A DNA stretch of 64,000 nucleotides from an uncultured Dokdonia sp. Lineage in GTDB: Bacteria > Bacteroidota > Bacteroidia > Flavobacteriales > Flavobacteriaceae. The position numbers were made by a program, and so were the translations under genes. The stretch's first letter is position 1. Every line of letters starts with the position of its first letter. The notes under the pieces are model-generated. The model was not told the origin of the DNA and did no database searches. It saw nothing but the letters and a program-made list of their open reading frames with translations. This document shows, in pieces, positions 45,626 through 53,898 of the stretch. Location of the stretch: assembly GCA_947503305.1 (NCBI GenBank), contig CANNDF010000005.1:62001-126000 (forward strand). Direction: 5' to 3'.

Positions 45626-45744
45626 CCACTCCAATAAAGTTTGGAATAGTGGGGTCACAAGGACTAAACCATTCTGGAGGATCATTACAATTTTTGGTGC
45701 TTTCCAAAAATGTTACAAATCAATCATCAAAAATTATAGACTAA
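45619..45744 (+). pseudogene. Orphan toxin tail, cassette 4
   Basis: This frame has no start and begins right after repeat copy 3. It encodes a short tail (TPIKFGIVGSQGLNHSGGSL, then FLVLSKNVTNQSSKIID) and ends with TAA at 45742-45744, which overlaps the ATG of the following gene as TAATG. The toxin family is not recognised. The overlap with a small gene is the basis of the call. Confidence 0.55.
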
Positions 45745-46124
45745 TGAAAAGCAAAGAAACTCCCAAAGATTTTGACATTAATAAAAAAATTAACCAAACT
45801 GAAATTACATACACTAATTTAAAGGAGATTGTGCAAGGAGGTCCCGAGATTGGTACTATATCAATTAATGGAATTTCTCTAAAAGGTGATTTTGGTGGCC
45901 CTTGTATATATGCTAATGGAAATTTATATGCCCCCAATTATGTTAGAAAATTTTTTGGACGAGGATTTAGACTTGCTAAAATAAACATACAAACTTTAAA
46001 AATAGAATATCTAACTAAAATTAAAAGTCTCATTTATCTTCAAAAAATCGAAAGGGGCGAAATTTATTTTTTTGAAGATTTAAACGAGCGATATTTAAGA
46101 CGAATAAATATTGAAAGCAAGTAA
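45744..46124 (+). CDS. Putative orphan immunity protein, cassette 4
   Basis: A 126-aa cytosolic protein (MKSKETPKDFDINKKINQTE). It is beta-rich, with ISINGISLKGDFGGPCIYAN in the middle. Start overlaps the preceding toxin tail stop by one base. No family recognised. Very AT-rich like its neighbours. Confidence 0.58.
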   Translation: MKSKETPKDFDINKKINQTEITYTNLKEIVQGGPEIGTISINGISLKGDFGGPCIYANGNLYAPNYVRKFFGRGFRLAKINIQTLKIEYLTKIKSLIYLQKIERGEIYFFEDLNERYLRRINIESK

Positions 46125-46178
46125 TTATTATTCAAACTCTTATATAAACTCAAATGCTCTCTCATACAAACTAAGGGA

Positions 46179-46265
46179 TTTTTAAATGCTGAGAGGTACA
46201 TATTACAAACTAGAGGCTGGATATATAACTCAAATAAAAGAGCGTGGTTACCTCCTGGATATTAA
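46179..46265 (+). pseudogene. Possible toxin tail before cassette 5
   Basis: A start-less frame reading AERYILQTRGWIYNSNKRAW then LPPGY stop ends 10 bp before the ATG at 46276. Terminal LPPG-type endings are common in RHS toxin tips. Weak: the reading is short and another frame is also open here. Confidence 0.3.
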
Positions 46266-46275
46266 AATAAATATT

Positions 46276-46827
46276 ATGGAATTTAATAACCAAATTTTCA
46301 AAAAACTAAATTCATTTTTTATAGAAAATGAATTTACACTAACAGAAGAAACAAATCAAATAATAAAATATCAATCAGATAAATTGATAATATCTATAGT
46401 TTATAATTCAAGAGAAAATTCTAATTCCCTTTGGTTAGGATCAGATTATTTAAAGAATTTTATTGAAATAGATAATGAGTTATTAAAGATTTTTTTTGAT
46501 TCTGATTTAAAACTTGAAAATCAACCTAAAGATATTTTTGTAAATAAAGTGCTATTATTTTTTAAAGGGCCAGGAGAAAACATTTTAAAGGGTGATGAAA
46601 AAACAATTATAAATCTTGAGAAATTTAAAAAAGACCAGAGCGAAAAATATACCTCAGAACTATTAGATAATCAAAATTTAGAAGCAGCTAATACAGCATG
46701 GAAGGAAGGTAACTATATTGATGTGATTAAGTATTTAAAAAAAGTAGATAAAAAAAGAATATCAGATACTTTTAAAAAGAAATATAAAATTGCTCAAAAA
46801 AAAACTTCCTCTAATACTGAAAGATGA
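46276..46827 (+). CDS. Putative orphan immunity protein, cassette 5
   Basis: A 183-aa cytosolic protein. I use ATG 46276 (MEFNNQIFKKLNSFFIENEF) rather than the track start at 46186, whose first 30 residues do not look like part of the fold. The N-terminal half (about 1-110) has an immunity-like alpha/beta pattern, and the C-terminal 60 residues are helical and lysine-rich (AANTAWKEGNYIDVIKYLKK, TPR-like). Family unknown. Confidence 0.55.
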   Translation: MEFNNQIFKKLNSFFIENEFTLTEETNQIIKYQSDKLIISIVYNSRENSNSLWLGSDYLKNFIEIDNELLKIFFDSDLKLENQPKDIFVNKVLLFFKGPGENILKGDEKTIINLEKFKKDQSEKYTSELLDNQNLEAANTAWKEGNYIDVIKYLKKVDKKRISDTFKKKYKIAQKKTSSNTER

Positions 46828-46862
46828 TACATACTCAAAGCTTTCATTAGAAAACTCATCAA

Positions 46863-46938
46863 AGTTCTTTGAAATAGAAATCCTCATTTTCTTTGGTTCT
46901 TCCTTTTTAAAAAGAAAGAACTCTTAAGAGTTTTAAAA
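46863..46938 (+). repeat. Inter-cassette repeat, copy 4
   Basis: TTCTTTGAAATAGAAATCCT leading to TTCTTCCTTTTTAAAAAGAA and CTCTTAAGAGTTTTAAAATA. It is very similar to copy 1. Confidence 0.8.
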
Positions 46939-46951
46939 TAAATTTAAAATA

Positions 46952-47086
46952 AAAAAGACAAATAAAGATGAATTCGAACTTTTCTATATTTCACTATCTT
47001 ATAACACAAGATACAGTAAATATTTTCCTAAAGAGTGGAAGAATAAGTGGATGGAGGCTAGTAAGTGGGATTCAATAAATAAATAA
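46952..47086 (+). pseudogene. Orphan toxin tail, cassette 6
   Basis: This frame has no start (open from 46937) and follows repeat copy 4. It reads FELFYISLSYNTRYSKYFPK then EWKNKWMEASKWDSINK and stops at 47084-47086, 12 bp before the next gene. The Trp-rich tail looks like the end of a folded domain. Toxin family not recognised. Confidence 0.5.
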
Positions 47087-47098
47087 ATAGTTATTCTT

Positions 47099-47527
47099 AT
47101 GAAGTATTTATTATTATTATTATTTGTAAGTCATTGTACTTATTCCCAAAAAAGTGAATTTTTAAAGGGTAAAATAACTAAGGTAATATCACCGATACAA
47201 TTTGTACTTACAGATTCGATTGAAAGAAATCATAGAATTTATTTAGATGATATAAAACTATATGATAATGATTCAATTAATCTAAAGGCAGTAGATTTTG
47301 TTAATTCTAAAATTTCGAAAAAAACTGTGTATTTTTCTAAAATTAAAGTAAAAGATCAAAAATTGTATGGATACATATTGTATGAATGTATTGGGGATGA
47401 TAGCTATGACTTTGGAGAAGGTGATATTCCTTGTATTACAGGAAATATTTTAAATGTTGATTTAATGGTGAATAAATATGTGAAATATATAGGCTCTGAT
47501 GATTTTTTTAAAAGTATTAGTCAATGA
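47099..47527 (+). CDS. Putative exported immunity protein with SNase-like fold, cassette 6
   Basis: A 142-aa protein with a signal peptide (MKYLLLLLFVSHCTYSQ). The mature part has the strand order of staphylococcal-nuclease-like domains: GKITKVISPIQFVLTDSIER, IYLDDIKLYD, a helix, KTVYFSKIKVKDQKLYGYIL, then ILNVDLMVNKYVKYIG. The catalytic Arg/Asp/Glu set of active nucleases is not apparent, so it is a probable non-catalytic OB fold. It lies behind an orphan toxin tail. Export implies action outside the cytoplasm. Confidence 0.5.
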   Translation: MKYLLLLLFVSHCTYSQKSEFLKGKITKVISPIQFVLTDSIERNHRIYLDDIKLYDNDSINLKAVDFVNSKISKKTVYFSKIKVKDQKLYGYILYECIGDDSYDFGEGDIPCITGNILNVDLMVNKYVKYIGSDDFFKSISQ

Positions 47528-47595
47528 TTAGTTGATATCACGTCAAGACCGTTACTTTTAATGATATGTAAAGCTTTCTAATGAAAGCTAAAAGT

Positions 47596-47719
47596 TGTTC
47601 TTTGACAAACAATTTTCTTTGGTTGGTTCTTTCTTTTTAAAAAGAAAGAATTCTTTAGAGTTTTAAAATCGATAGGTTTTTATAAAAACCTTTCAATTTT
47701 AAAACGTGCTGGAAGGAAT
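47596..47719 (+). repeat. Inter-cassette repeat, copy 5
   Basis: The most complete copy: GTTCTTTGACAAACAATTTT, GTTCTTTCTTTTTAAAAAGA, TTTAGAGTTTTAAAATCGAT, the AGGTTTTTATAAAAACCT hairpin and the shared end CGTGCTGGAAGGAAT. Confidence 0.8.
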
Positions 47720-47879
47720 GAAAGATTCGAGATGGCTTGTATATGCCAAATTCATTCCTGCAAGTGGTCAGTTAAAATTTGGATTTGTTGGGCTAAATAG
47801 AACTACAGGTAACATTACAACATTTCATATTAAATCCTTAAGAGAATTAGTAAAAAAATCTGGAGGTATTTTTAAATAA
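47718..47879 (+). pseudogene. Orphan toxin tail, cassette 7 (53 codons)
   Basis: Too short for the ORF track. It reads MKDSRWLVYAKFIPASGQLK, then FGFVGLNRTTGNITTFHIKS, LRELVKKSGGIFK. It begins exactly where repeat copy 5 ends, so the ATG is probably accidental and this is a severed toxin tip. It stops 13 bp before the following gene. Family not recognised. Confidence 0.55.
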
Positions 47880-47892
47880 ATTATAAGTCTTA

Positions 47893-48252
47893 ATGATCAA
47901 CATAATCAAAATAAAATGGCTATCACATATTTCCGAAGAAGCCATAATTGTATTATCTGACGGAAACTTTGAAATAAACTGTTTTTCGCATCCATTCAAA
48001 AGTCTAATGGACTTTGAATTAACCTTACCCTTAAGTACTTTGAATGCGAATAATATCAAAAAAGTGGATGAACAAAAGTATTCATATAGCTGTGATGGTA
48101 ATTACCATTATTTGACTGTGAAAGTGATTGATAAGGAAAAGCCACTTGTTGTTTTAGGTGATTTTAAGATAGAACTCGATAATATTCTACCATACGATAT
48201 TTCAGAAGGAGATTTCATTTTCATTCTATGCGATAGACTGGATATTTTCTAA
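47893..48252 (+). CDS. Putative orphan immunity protein, cassette 7
   Basis: A 119-aa cytosolic beta-rich protein (WLSHISEEAIIVLSDGNFEI, with a conserved-looking CFSHPF motif, ending DFIFILCDRLDIF). It resembles small flavobacterial proteins found behind toxin tips, but no family can be named. It is the last cassette before the boundary repeat. Confidence 0.58.
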   Translation: MINIIKIKWLSHISEEAIIVLSDGNFEINCFSHPFKSLMDFELTLPLSTLNANNIKKVDEQKYSYSCDGNYHYLTVKVIDKEKPLVVLGDFKIELDNILPYDISEGDFIFILCDRLDIF

Positions 48253-48349
48253 AGTTTGAATGAATCCACCCTTCTGATTAGATGAAATAAGAATAGTGAA
48301 TAAACAGTTGGGGAACAGGTCGTATCATATAAGATACCTTCTGTTGGTC

Positions 48350-48412
48350 GTTTAGTAAAAAAGTCATGAGCTAAGGCATGGTTATAAATAGGTAGCCACT
48401 TTAGCGAAAGCG
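48350..48412 (+). repeat. Array-boundary repeat, right-hand copy
   Basis: It matches the 43142 copy, as described there, and is also followed by a decayed dispersed palindrome (TTTAGCGAAAGCGTA, 48400-48414), as the 43142 copy is. It marks the right edge of the cassette array 30 bp before the folD stop. Confidence 0.7.
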
Positions 48413-48443
48413 TACCTATTCCTACTAAAACATCGTTCTCCAA

Positions 48444-49331
48444 CTACCTGTTAGAAGCACGGTGGCGCTCACAAGCCAGTAACGTATTTTTAAGGAGCAT
48501 AGCAATGGTCATCGGCCCTACGCCACCAGGTACAGGGGTGATATAGGATGCTTTTTTACTCACGGCATCATAGTCTACATCTCCTGTGATATAATACCCA
48601 CGCTCACGGGTATCATCAGGAACACGGGTAATCCCTACGTCTATAATCACCGCATCATCCTTGACCATCTCTGCTTTTAAAAAGCCCGGAACGCCTAAGG
48701 CAGTAATAATAATATCTGCCTGTGATGTGATCTGTGTAATATTTTTGGTATGGCTATGGGTAAGGGTTACTGTAGAATTACCTGGAAATCCTTTACGTCC
48801 CATTAAGATACTCATAGGACGGCCTACAATATGGCTACGCCCTATTACAACGGTATGCTTGCCTTTGGTCTCTACGCCATAACGCTCCATCAATTCTAAA
48901 ATCCCAAAAGGAGTCGCAGGAATAAACGTACTCATATCCAGGGCCATTTTTCCAAAATTAGTAGGATGGAATCCATCTACATCTTTATCTGGATCTACTG
49001 CCAGTAGTACTTTTTGAGTATCGATCTGAGGAGGTAACGGGAGTTGTACGATAAACCCATCTATAGCATCATTGGTATTGAGTTCTTCTATCTTGTCTAA
49101 TAGCTCTATCTCACTTGTGGTACTGGACATTTTTACCAGAGTAGACTCAAATCCTACACGCTCACAAGCGCGTACTTTACTTCCTACATAGGTAAGACTG
49201 GCCCCATCATTTCCTACGATCACCGCTGCAAGATGAGGTACTTTTTCCCCACTGGCTTTCATCTTATCGACCTCAGCTTTGATTTCGTCTTTTATATCGT
49301 TTGATGTCTTTTTACCGTCAAGTATTGTCAT
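48444..49331 (-). CDS. folD: Bifunctional methylenetetrahydrofolate dehydrogenase/cyclohydrolase
   Basis: A 295-aa cytosolic folate enzyme converting methylene-THF to methenyl- and formyl-THF. Catalytic Lys region is TYVGSKVRACERVGF, folate-binding IVQLPLPPQI, the NADP signature VVIGRSHIVGRPMSIL, and the C-terminal PGGVGPMTIAMLL. Length normal. It lies next to ffh on the same strand (41 bp), a housekeeping pairing that marks the end of the RHS array. Confidence 0.97.
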   Translation of the reverse strand: MTILDGKKTSNDIKDEIKAEVDKMKASGEKVPHLAAVIVGNDGASLTYVGSKVRACERVGFESTLVKMSSTTSEIELLDKIEELNTNDAIDGFIVQLPLPPQIDTQKVLLAVDPDKDVDGFHPTNFGKMALDMSTFIPATPFGILELMERYGVETKGKHTVVIGRSHIVGRPMSILMGRKGFPGNSTVTLTHSHTKNITQITSQADIIITALGVPGFLKAEMVKDDAVIIDVGITRVPDDTRERGYYITGDVDYDAVSKKASYITPVPGGVGPMTIAMLLKNTLLACERHRASNR

Positions 49332-49372
49332 GGTCCTAATTAGGGTTTTATAGTGAATAGCTATTGGAAAAC

Positions 49373-50704
49373 TTATTTCTGCATTCTGCTCATGGCTTGC
49401 ATCATCTTACGGCCACCGCCACCTTGCATCATTTTCATCATTTTACTCATCTGGTTAAACTGCTTGAGTAATTGATTGACTTGTTGTACAGAAGTACCAG
49501 ATCCTTTTCCAATCCGTTTTTTACGGCTGGCATTGATCATAGCGGGTGTGGTACGTTCTTCTGGGGTCATCGAGTGGATGATCGCTTCTATATGCTTAAA
49601 CGCATCATCATCGATATCTACATCTTTCATCATCTTTCCTGCCCCAGGGATCATTCCCATAAGGTCTTTCATATTCCCCATTTTTTTTACCTGCTGGATT
49701 TGCTTTAAAAAATCGTCAAAACCAAATTGGTTTTTGGCAATTTTCTTTTGCAATTTACGGGCTTCTTCTTCATCAAACTGCTCCTGGGCTCTTTCTACCA
49801 GAGATACAACATCCCCCATTCCCAAAATACGGTCTGCCATACGAGAAGGATAGAACACATCAATCGCTTCCATCTTTTCTCCAGTACCTATAAACTTAAT
49901 AGGCTTATCTACAACAGACTTAATACTGATTGCTGCCCCTCCACGAGTATCTCCATCTAACTTGGTAAGGATCACCCCGTCAAAATTAAGGATGTCATTA
50001 AAGGCTTTGGCAGTATTTACGGCATCTTGCCCAGTCATAGAATCTACTACAAAGAGCGTCTCTTGTGGTTGTATGGCTTTATGAATGTTTTCTATTTCAT
50101 CCATCATAGCCTTATCTACAGCAAGACGACCTGCTGTATCTACGATAACAACATTGTGACCGTTTTCTTTTGCGAAAGCGATACCCGCCTCGGCAATTGC
50201 TACAGGGTCCGAATTACCTCTATCAGAAAAGACATCTACCTTGATGGCATCTCCTACAACATGTAACTGGTCGATTGCCGCCGGACGATAGACATCACAA
50301 GCAACCAATAGCGGTTTTTTTGTTTTCTTAGTTTTAAGGAAGTTAGCCAGTTTACCAGAAAAAGTGGTCTTACCAGAACCCTGGAGACCTGACATAAGAA
50401 TTACACTAGGATTGCCAGAAAGATTTACTCCTTCGGCATCACCTCCCATAAGTTCTGTAAGTTCATCTTTTACAATCTTTACCATTAACTGCCCTGGTTG
50501 TAGGGTGGTCAATACATTAGATCCAAGCGCTTTTGTCTTGACTCTATTGGTAAAATCTTTTGCAATTTTAAAATTTACATCGGCATCTATAAGCGCTCTA
50601 CGTACTTCTTTTAAGGTTTCGGCTACGTTTACTTCTGTAATACTACCATGACCTTTGAGTACATGTAAGGCTTTATCTAACTTATCACTTAAATTATCAA
50701 ACAT
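49373..50704 (-). CDS. ffh: Signal recognition particle protein Ffh
   Basis: A 443-aa SRP54 GTPase that delivers ribosomes making inner-membrane proteins to FtsY. N and G domains cover about 1-295, with GLQGSGKTTFSGKLA (P-loop), VIVDTAGRL and ILTKLDGDTRGG. The Met-rich M domain covers about 325-443 (FNQMSKMMKMMQGGGGRKMM) and binds SRP RNA and signal peptides. A decayed palindrome (CTTTTGCGAAAGCG, about 50168-50181) lies in the gene, read IAFAKENG. Normal length. Confidence 0.98.
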   Translation of the reverse strand: MFDNLSDKLDKALHVLKGHGSITEVNVAETLKEVRRALIDADVNFKIAKDFTNRVKTKALGSNVLTTLQPGQLMVKIVKDELTELMGGDAEGVNLSGNPSVILMSGLQGSGKTTFSGKLANFLKTKKTKKPLLVACDVYRPAAIDQLHVVGDAIKVDVFSDRGNSDPVAIAEAGIAFAKENGHNVVIVDTAGRLAVDKAMMDEIENIHKAIQPQETLFVVDSMTGQDAVNTAKAFNDILNFDGVILTKLDGDTRGGAAISIKSVVDKPIKFIGTGEKMEAIDVFYPSRMADRILGMGDVVSLVERAQEQFDEEEARKLQKKIAKNQFGFDDFLKQIQQVKKMGNMKDLMGMIPGAGKMMKDVDIDDDAFKHIEAIIHSMTPEERTTPAMINASRKKRIGKGSGTSVQQVNQLLKQFNQMSKMMKMMQGGGGRKMMQAMSRMQK

Positions 50705-50821
50705 ATCGTATTCTGAAAAAAAAATTGGTCTCCGAGATAGCTCGGGCTTGCAAATTTAGTGATTTGATGCGTATATACATAGCCCTTCCTATACCTAAAT
50801 TGTATTCAAAAAGGGAGAAAT

Positions 50822-50863
50822 AAAAAAGGACCATCATCGTTACGATAATGGTCCTTTTTTAAA
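50822..50863. terminator. Terminator after the minus-strand lipoprotein
   Basis: AAAAAAGGACCATCATCG pairs with CGATAATGGTCCTTTTTT with one internal mismatch. It lies 20 bp beyond the stop of the 50881-51972 gene. Confidence 0.85.
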
Positions 50864-50880
50864 ATCAATACCAGCTATTG

Positions 50881-51972
50881 CTATTCCTCACAAGTGACCG
50901 CCGTAAATGTGATCACCGTCGTATAAAACTCCTGAGTGAGCGGGTCTGTAATACGTACATAGATCTCTTGAGTATCTGTCGTTAATGGAACATCGGCAGC
51001 TATAGGATTTACTCCTGTATCTGCATCTTCCTGAGTGGTATAGAATGTAAGTTCCCATTCTATAGCATCTGGTAATTCTCCCATAGCATCCAGTTCTGGC
51101 TGTGGGGCTGCAATAATGATAATACACGCTTCATAGTCCTGAAGTACATATTCTGCAACTCCTGGGTTTTCTTCTAACTCGCATACCTCAAAATCTAAAG
51201 TGGTACAATAATTTTCTTCTTCACATTCTTTCTTAAGTACAAATCGAGTATCCTCATCTACTCGTATATTCATCGTAGCATTATCTACAATTACGGTCTT
51301 CCAATCAAAATTCCAATCCAGACCTACATCACCATCGTCATCTAAGTTGATATTGATATGAAGTTGATCTTCTATAAAATATACAATCCATGTTCCCTCA
51401 TACAGATCTCCTCTGTAATAGAAGGCTACCGTACCATCATTATTTACATCAAATACAGCATCTGTATACGTACTAAAGATCACATCATCCGGAATCTGAA
51501 CCTCCCATACACATTCCAGTAATAGATTGGTACAGGTACCTATAATTTCTTGTTGCTCTTCTTCTTTACAAGCATCTATGGCTTCTTTGAGCTCATCTTT
51601 ATCATTTACTTCAAAGGTAGTACCATCATCTAATGTACTACGGATAGGAAAACTGATCCCTACATACTGGCCCTCTTCGATACTTCCTAAAAGATCACTA
51701 AACTCCTGATCATTACTCACTATTTCTGAATACTCAAGGTCTATGTCATCACTATACACAACCACAGTAAATGCATATATAAAATCTATACATGTAATCT
51801 CTCCATCATTAGGATCATCATCGGTTACTTGACTAATTAATGAAAACAAATCTGACCCCTCAGCAATCAAATCGGCTTCGGTAATTTGTAAAAAATCATC
51901 GACATCTTCATTATTACAACTTACAATTAAAAAAGAAATAAGGATCCCCAATATAATATTACGATACTTCAT
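50881..51972 (-). CDS. Acidic hypothetical lipoprotein
   Basis: A 363-aa strongly acidic lipoprotein (ILISFLIVSCNNEDVDD). The middle contains a lipocalin-like strand set (FDVNNDGTVAFYYRGDLYEG then TWIVYFIEDQLHINI). The C-terminal part (about 245-360) looks like a separate beta-sandwich (ITDPLTQEFYTTVITF). Several Cys residues are spread through it. It recalls secreted flavobacterial calcium-rich surface proteins, but no family is recognised. Own terminator downstream. Confidence 0.72.
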   Translation of the reverse strand: MKYRNIILGILISFLIVSCNNEDVDDFLQITEADLIAEGSDLFSLISQVTDDDPNDGEITCIDFIYAFTVVVYSDDIDLEYSEIVSNDQEFSDLLGSIEEGQYVGISFPIRSTLDDGTTFEVNDKDELKEAIDACKEEEQQEIIGTCTNLLLECVWEVQIPDDVIFSTYTDAVFDVNNDGTVAFYYRGDLYEGTWIVYFIEDQLHININLDDDGDVGLDWNFDWKTVIVDNATMNIRVDEDTRFVLKKECEEENYCTTLDFEVCELEENPGVAEYVLQDYEACIIIIAAPQPELDAMGELPDAIEWELTFYTTQEDADTGVNPIAADVPLTTDTQEIYVRITDPLTQEFYTTVITFTAVTCEE

Positions 51973-52072
51973 AAAACTGATATATTTTACTATTTATATA
52001 CTTACATGACGTAGTAAGTATAAAAAGGTTGCGTCGCTCTATAAAAGAGAGCCTCTGTCTTATATCCATAAA

Positions 52073-52099
52073 AAAAGACCCACAATCTGTGAGTCTTTT
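52073..52099. terminator. Terminator for the 57-aa membrane protein gene
   Basis: AAAAGACCCAC pairs with GTGAGTCTTTT around AATCT with one mismatch, 27 bp beyond the stop of the small minus-strand gene. Confidence 0.7.
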
Positions 52100-52126
52100 A
52101 TATATATAGTTCAGTCCTAATGACGT

Positions 52127-52300
52127 CTATGCTTCTCTACTAGCTTTACGAGCGGCTATACGTTCTTTTACCATCTCTATAATAGAACCACCTACCCAGT
52201 ATGGGATCACAAAGGTTAATAAAAATATCATTAACCAAAAACCTATCGTTAAAATGGTTAAAAAAGCTAAAAATCCTAAATATTGATCAAAATCAAACAT
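52127..52300 (-). CDS. Small membrane protein, 57 aa (not in the ORF track)
   Basis: Reading the minus strand from ATG at 52300 to TAG at 52127 gives a 57-aa protein: MFDFDQYLGFLAFLTILTIG, then FWLMIFLLTFVIPYWVGG, then a basic tail SIIEMVKERIAARKASREA. It has one or two hydrophobic helices and a positively charged C-terminus that would stay in the cytoplasm. The codon pattern and its own terminator support a real gene. It lies divergently next to fumC. Function unknown. Confidence 0.7.
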   Translation of the reverse strand: MFDFDQYLGFLAFLTILTIGFWLMIFLLTFVIPYWVGGSIIEMVKERIAARKASREA

Positions 52301-52413
52301 GGTGGTATATTTCTAAATTTCGGGTCAAAGATACCGCATAAAAATCTATTTTCACAAAAGAAAAATAACATTTATTGACAGGGTTATCTACAGGGTGTTG
52401 AAATCAAAATTTG

Positions 52414-52421
52414 TAAATTTG
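52414..52421 (+). promoter_or_regulatory. Candidate -7 box of fumC (TAAATTTG)
   Basis: An exact TAnnTTTG match 21 bp before the fumC ATG. No well-placed TTG -33 element. Confidence 0.45.
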
Positions 52422-52442
52422 TAGCTCAAAAAAATTCTATTC

Positions 52443-53837
52443 ATGAACTACAGAATCGAAAAAGACACTATGGGGGAGGTCAAAGTACCTGCCGATAAGT
52501 TATGGGGAGCACAAACAGAGCGTTCACGTAACAATTTTAAAATAGGAGCTCCTGCATCTATGCCTATTGAAATTGTACACGGTTTTGCTATTCTTAAAAA
52601 AGCGGCGGCCTATACCAACTGTGAACTAGGGGTCCTTCCTATTGAAAAAAGAGATTTGATTGCACAGGTATGTGACGAGATCTTAGAAGGTATTCATGAT
52701 GATCAGTTTCCATTAGTCATCTGGCAAACTGGATCCGGCACGCAAAGTAATATGAATGTAAATGAAGTCATCGCAAATCGTGCACACCAACTAGCTGGAA
52801 AAACAATAGGAGAAGGTGAAAAGACATTACTGCCTAATGATGATGTAAATAAATCACAATCGTCTAATGATACGTTTCCTACAGGAATGCATATTGCCGG
52901 CTATAAGAAAATAGTCGAGACTACAATTCCTGGTGTACGTACATTAAGAGATACGCTTAAAGCGAAAGCAGAAGCCTTTAAAGAAGTGGTAAAAATAGGC
53001 CGTACTCATTTAATGGATGCAACGCCTCTTACCTTAGGGCAAGAGTTTTCTGGCTATGTATCACAACTGGATCATGGATTAAAAGCACTGGAAAACACAC
53101 TGGACCACCTCGCCGAACTGGCACTAGGAGGAACAGCTGTAGGTACAGGTCTTAATACCCCAAAAGGATATGCAAAACGGGTATCTGAATTTATGGCTGA
53201 GTTTTCTGGACACCCTTTTAGAACTGCCGAAAACAAATTTGAAGCCCTTGCTGCTCATGATGCTATTGTAGAAAGTCACGGGGCATTAAAACAGCTAGCT
53301 GTAGCTCTCAATAAAATCGCAAATGATATCCGATTGATGGCTTCCGGACCTAGAAGTGGAATCGGTGAGATTACCATTCCTGCAAATGAACCTGGTTCTT
53401 CTATTATGCCAGGAAAAGTAAACCCAACACAATGCGAAGCCATCACAATGGTATGTGCACAAGTAATGGGTAATGATGTAGCGATAACCGTAGGAGGATT
53501 ACAAGGTCATTATGAGCTCAATGTATTTAAACCTGTAATGGCAGCAAACTTGTTACACTCTGCACAACTTATAGGAGATGCGTGTGTCTCTTTTTCTGAT
53601 CATTGTGCTGCAGGTATAGAGCCTAATACGACCAGAATCAAAGAACTCTTAGATAACTCACTAATGCTTGTTACGGCACTAAATACAAAAATAGGATATT
53701 ATAAAGCTGCCGAAATTGCAAATACAGCTCATGCCAATGGAACAACCTTAAAAGAAGAAGCTGTAAATCTAGGGTATGTCACTCCAGAAGAATTTGACGA
53801 GTGGGTAAAACCTGAAGATATGGTAGGTACACTATAA
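52443..53837 (+). CDS. fumC: Class II fumarate hydratase
   Basis: A 464-aa TCA-cycle enzyme converting fumarate to malate, cytosolic homotetramer, iron-free. Motifs: [39 protein letters not shown], and the superfamily signature [16 protein letters not shown]. Length normal. A strong hairpin terminator follows and is shared with the convergent ResB-CcsA gene. Confidence 0.97.
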   Translation: MNYRIEKDTMGEVKVPADKLWGAQTERSRNNFKIGAPASMPIEIVHGFAILKKAAAYTNCELGVLPIEKRDLIAQVCDEILEGIHDDQFPLVIWQTGSGTQSNMNVNEVIANRAHQLAGKTIGEGEKTLLPNDDVNKSQSSNDTFPTGMHIAGYKKIVETTIPGVRTLRDTLKAKAEAFKEVVKIGRTHLMDATPLTLGQEFSGYVSQLDHGLKALENTLDHLAELALGGTAVGTGLNTPKGYAKRVSEFMAEFSGHPFRTAENKFEALAAHDAIVESHGALKQLAVALNKIANDIRLMASGPRSGIGEITIPANEPGSSIMPGKVNPTQCEAITMVCAQVMGNDVAITVGGLQGHYELNVFKPVMAANLLHSAQLIGDACVSFSDHCAAGIEPNTTRIKELLDNSLMLVTALNTKIGYYKAAEIANTAHANGTTLKEEAVNLGYVTPEEFDEWVKPEDMVGTL

Positions 53838-53860
53838 ACTACTGCAACCTCAATAATTCT

Positions 53861-53898
53861 ATAGGGAAATCATATAATATATGGTTTCCCTATATTTT
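53861..53898. terminator. Bidirectional terminator, fumC / ccsA
   Basis: ATAGGGAAATCAT pairs with ATGGTTTCCCTAT (one wobble), followed by ATTTTTTT on the plus strand. It overlaps the stop codon region of the minus-strand cytochrome c gene. Confidence 0.8.

Noticed and set aside
46186-46275. The first 30 codons of the track ORF at 46186 as the true N-terminus
   Set aside because: They overlap a probable toxin tail in another frame and do not look like part of the fold that starts at ATG 46276.
33634-48443. A prophage or insertion sequence carrying the RHS array
   Set aside because: No integrase, transposase, capsid or terminal inverted repeats were found around the locus.
49472-50651. Plus-strand ORFs opposite ffh
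   Set aside because: Antisense shadows of ffh; no signal, start or family support.
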